The notes below the pieces were generated by a model. The model was not told the origin of the DNA, did no database searches, and saw nothing but the letters and a program-made list of their open reading frames with translations. The position numbers were made by a program, and so were the translations under genes. Source: Leptospira terpstrae serovar Hualin str. LT 11-33 = ATCC 700639 (lineage in GTDB: Bacteria; Spirochaetota; Leptospiria; Leptospirales; Leptospiraceae). From it: DNA of 64,000 nt. The DNA lies in assembly GCF_000332495.1 (NCBI RefSeq), contig NZ_AOGW02000009.1, positions 248,001 through 312,000 of the forward strand. The letters run 5' to 3'. Every line of letters begins with the position of its first letter. Position 1 is the stretch's first letter. Of the stretch, positions 63,827-64,000 are shown one piece after another.

Positions 63827-64000
63827 ATGGTTTTCTCAACTTTCCTTTCAGACTTAATTCTTTCCTTAATTACCTTGGCAATGGCCTATCGATTTGTCGG
63901 GAAGTCATCTATCCCATCTCGTTCAGCATTTTACGGGTTTGCCATCATCGGTATATCCGCTGGACTTGGATCGATACATTTTTTAGGCATCAATACTCTT
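63827..64000 (+). CDS. membrane protein, N-terminal part
   Basis: 58 residues before the window ends. Two hydrophobic stretches (FLSDLILSLITLAMAYRF and FYGFAIIGISAGLGSIHFLG) suggest a polytopic membrane protein. Partial, cut by the window edge; family unknown. Confidence 0.6.
   Translation, partial: MVFSTFLSDLILSLITLAMAYRFVGKSSIPSRSAFYGFAIIGISAGLGSIHFLGINTL

Overview
The window is a low-GC spirochaete chromosome segment, most likely a Leptospira of the saprophytic (L. biflexa-like) group. That call rests on gene content and style: several lipoproteins with short lipoboxes, a FecR/PEGA/TPR lipoprotein operon, a GAF/cyclase protein, a PAS kinase and a eukaryote-type NADP isocitrate dehydrogenase. 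It is family recognition by eye, not a database match.

Region 1 (1-43.5 kb) is ordinary chromosome. It holds an alpha/beta hydrolase, an SMR-type transporter, a sulfatase-fold lipoprotein and a 1.4-kilo-residue Calx-beta-like repeat lipoprotein. Next come a CaiB CoA-transferase, an SbcCD/YhaN-like nuclease-ATPase pair, thiol peroxidase, an acyl-CoA desaturase, a histidine kinase, RsgA, and the FecR-PEGA-TPR lipoprotein operon (17.9-24.0 kb). TrmB, a metallo-beta-lactamase-fold hydrolase, isocitrate dehydrogenase, a class III nucleotide cyclase, a GT2 glycosyltransferase and a rhomboid-like protein follow. The region ends with a sodium:solute symporter, a flavin monooxygenase-aldo/keto reductase pair, an ArsR-SRPBCC pair, a decayed CPBP-protease gene, an SDR, a lipoprotein hydrolase and an acyl-CoA dehydrogenase closed by a clear terminator.

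Region 2 (about 43.7-61.1 kb) is an integrated accessory element and the most interesting part. It starts with a tyrosine recombinase and a replication module in which a DnaA-domain-I-like N-terminus is joined to a VapE-like AAA+/SF3-type ATPase. Tightly overlapping small genes follow, including zinc-knuckle proteins, a small two-TM protein, a BrnT-like possible toxin pair and a transglutaminase-like cysteine enzyme. From 49.2 kb comes a virion-like operon: basic and membrane proteins, three adjacent candidate capsid/penton proteins of 229, 150 and 220 aa, and a receptor-binding-like fibre with histidine-rich collar repeats and seven propeller-like repeats. It continues with a coiled-coil membrane protein, an M15 peptidase with a C-terminal membrane anchor, and several more C-tail-anchored proteins. 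I see no terminase, portal, tail tube, sheath, tape-measure or packaging ATPase. My reading is a provirus of a tailless, probably membrane-containing virus, or a satellite/plasmid-like relative; this is inference. Three DNA signals support it as a coherent unit: a near-invariant GGTAAGCGAAAATG block at the starts of many virion genes, a 28/30-nt inverted pair of GTGTCT iterons at 46.2 and 60.8 kb, and a 22-bp-period iteron array at 58.2 kb.

Region 3 (61.1-64.0 kb) returns to chromosome-like genes: a GNAT acetyltransferase, a GC-rich palindromic intergenic stretch, a multi-PAS protein with a phosphoacceptor-like helix but no ATPase domain, and the start of a membrane protein cut by the window edge. 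No tRNA, rRNA, CRISPR array or recognisable insertion sequence was found.
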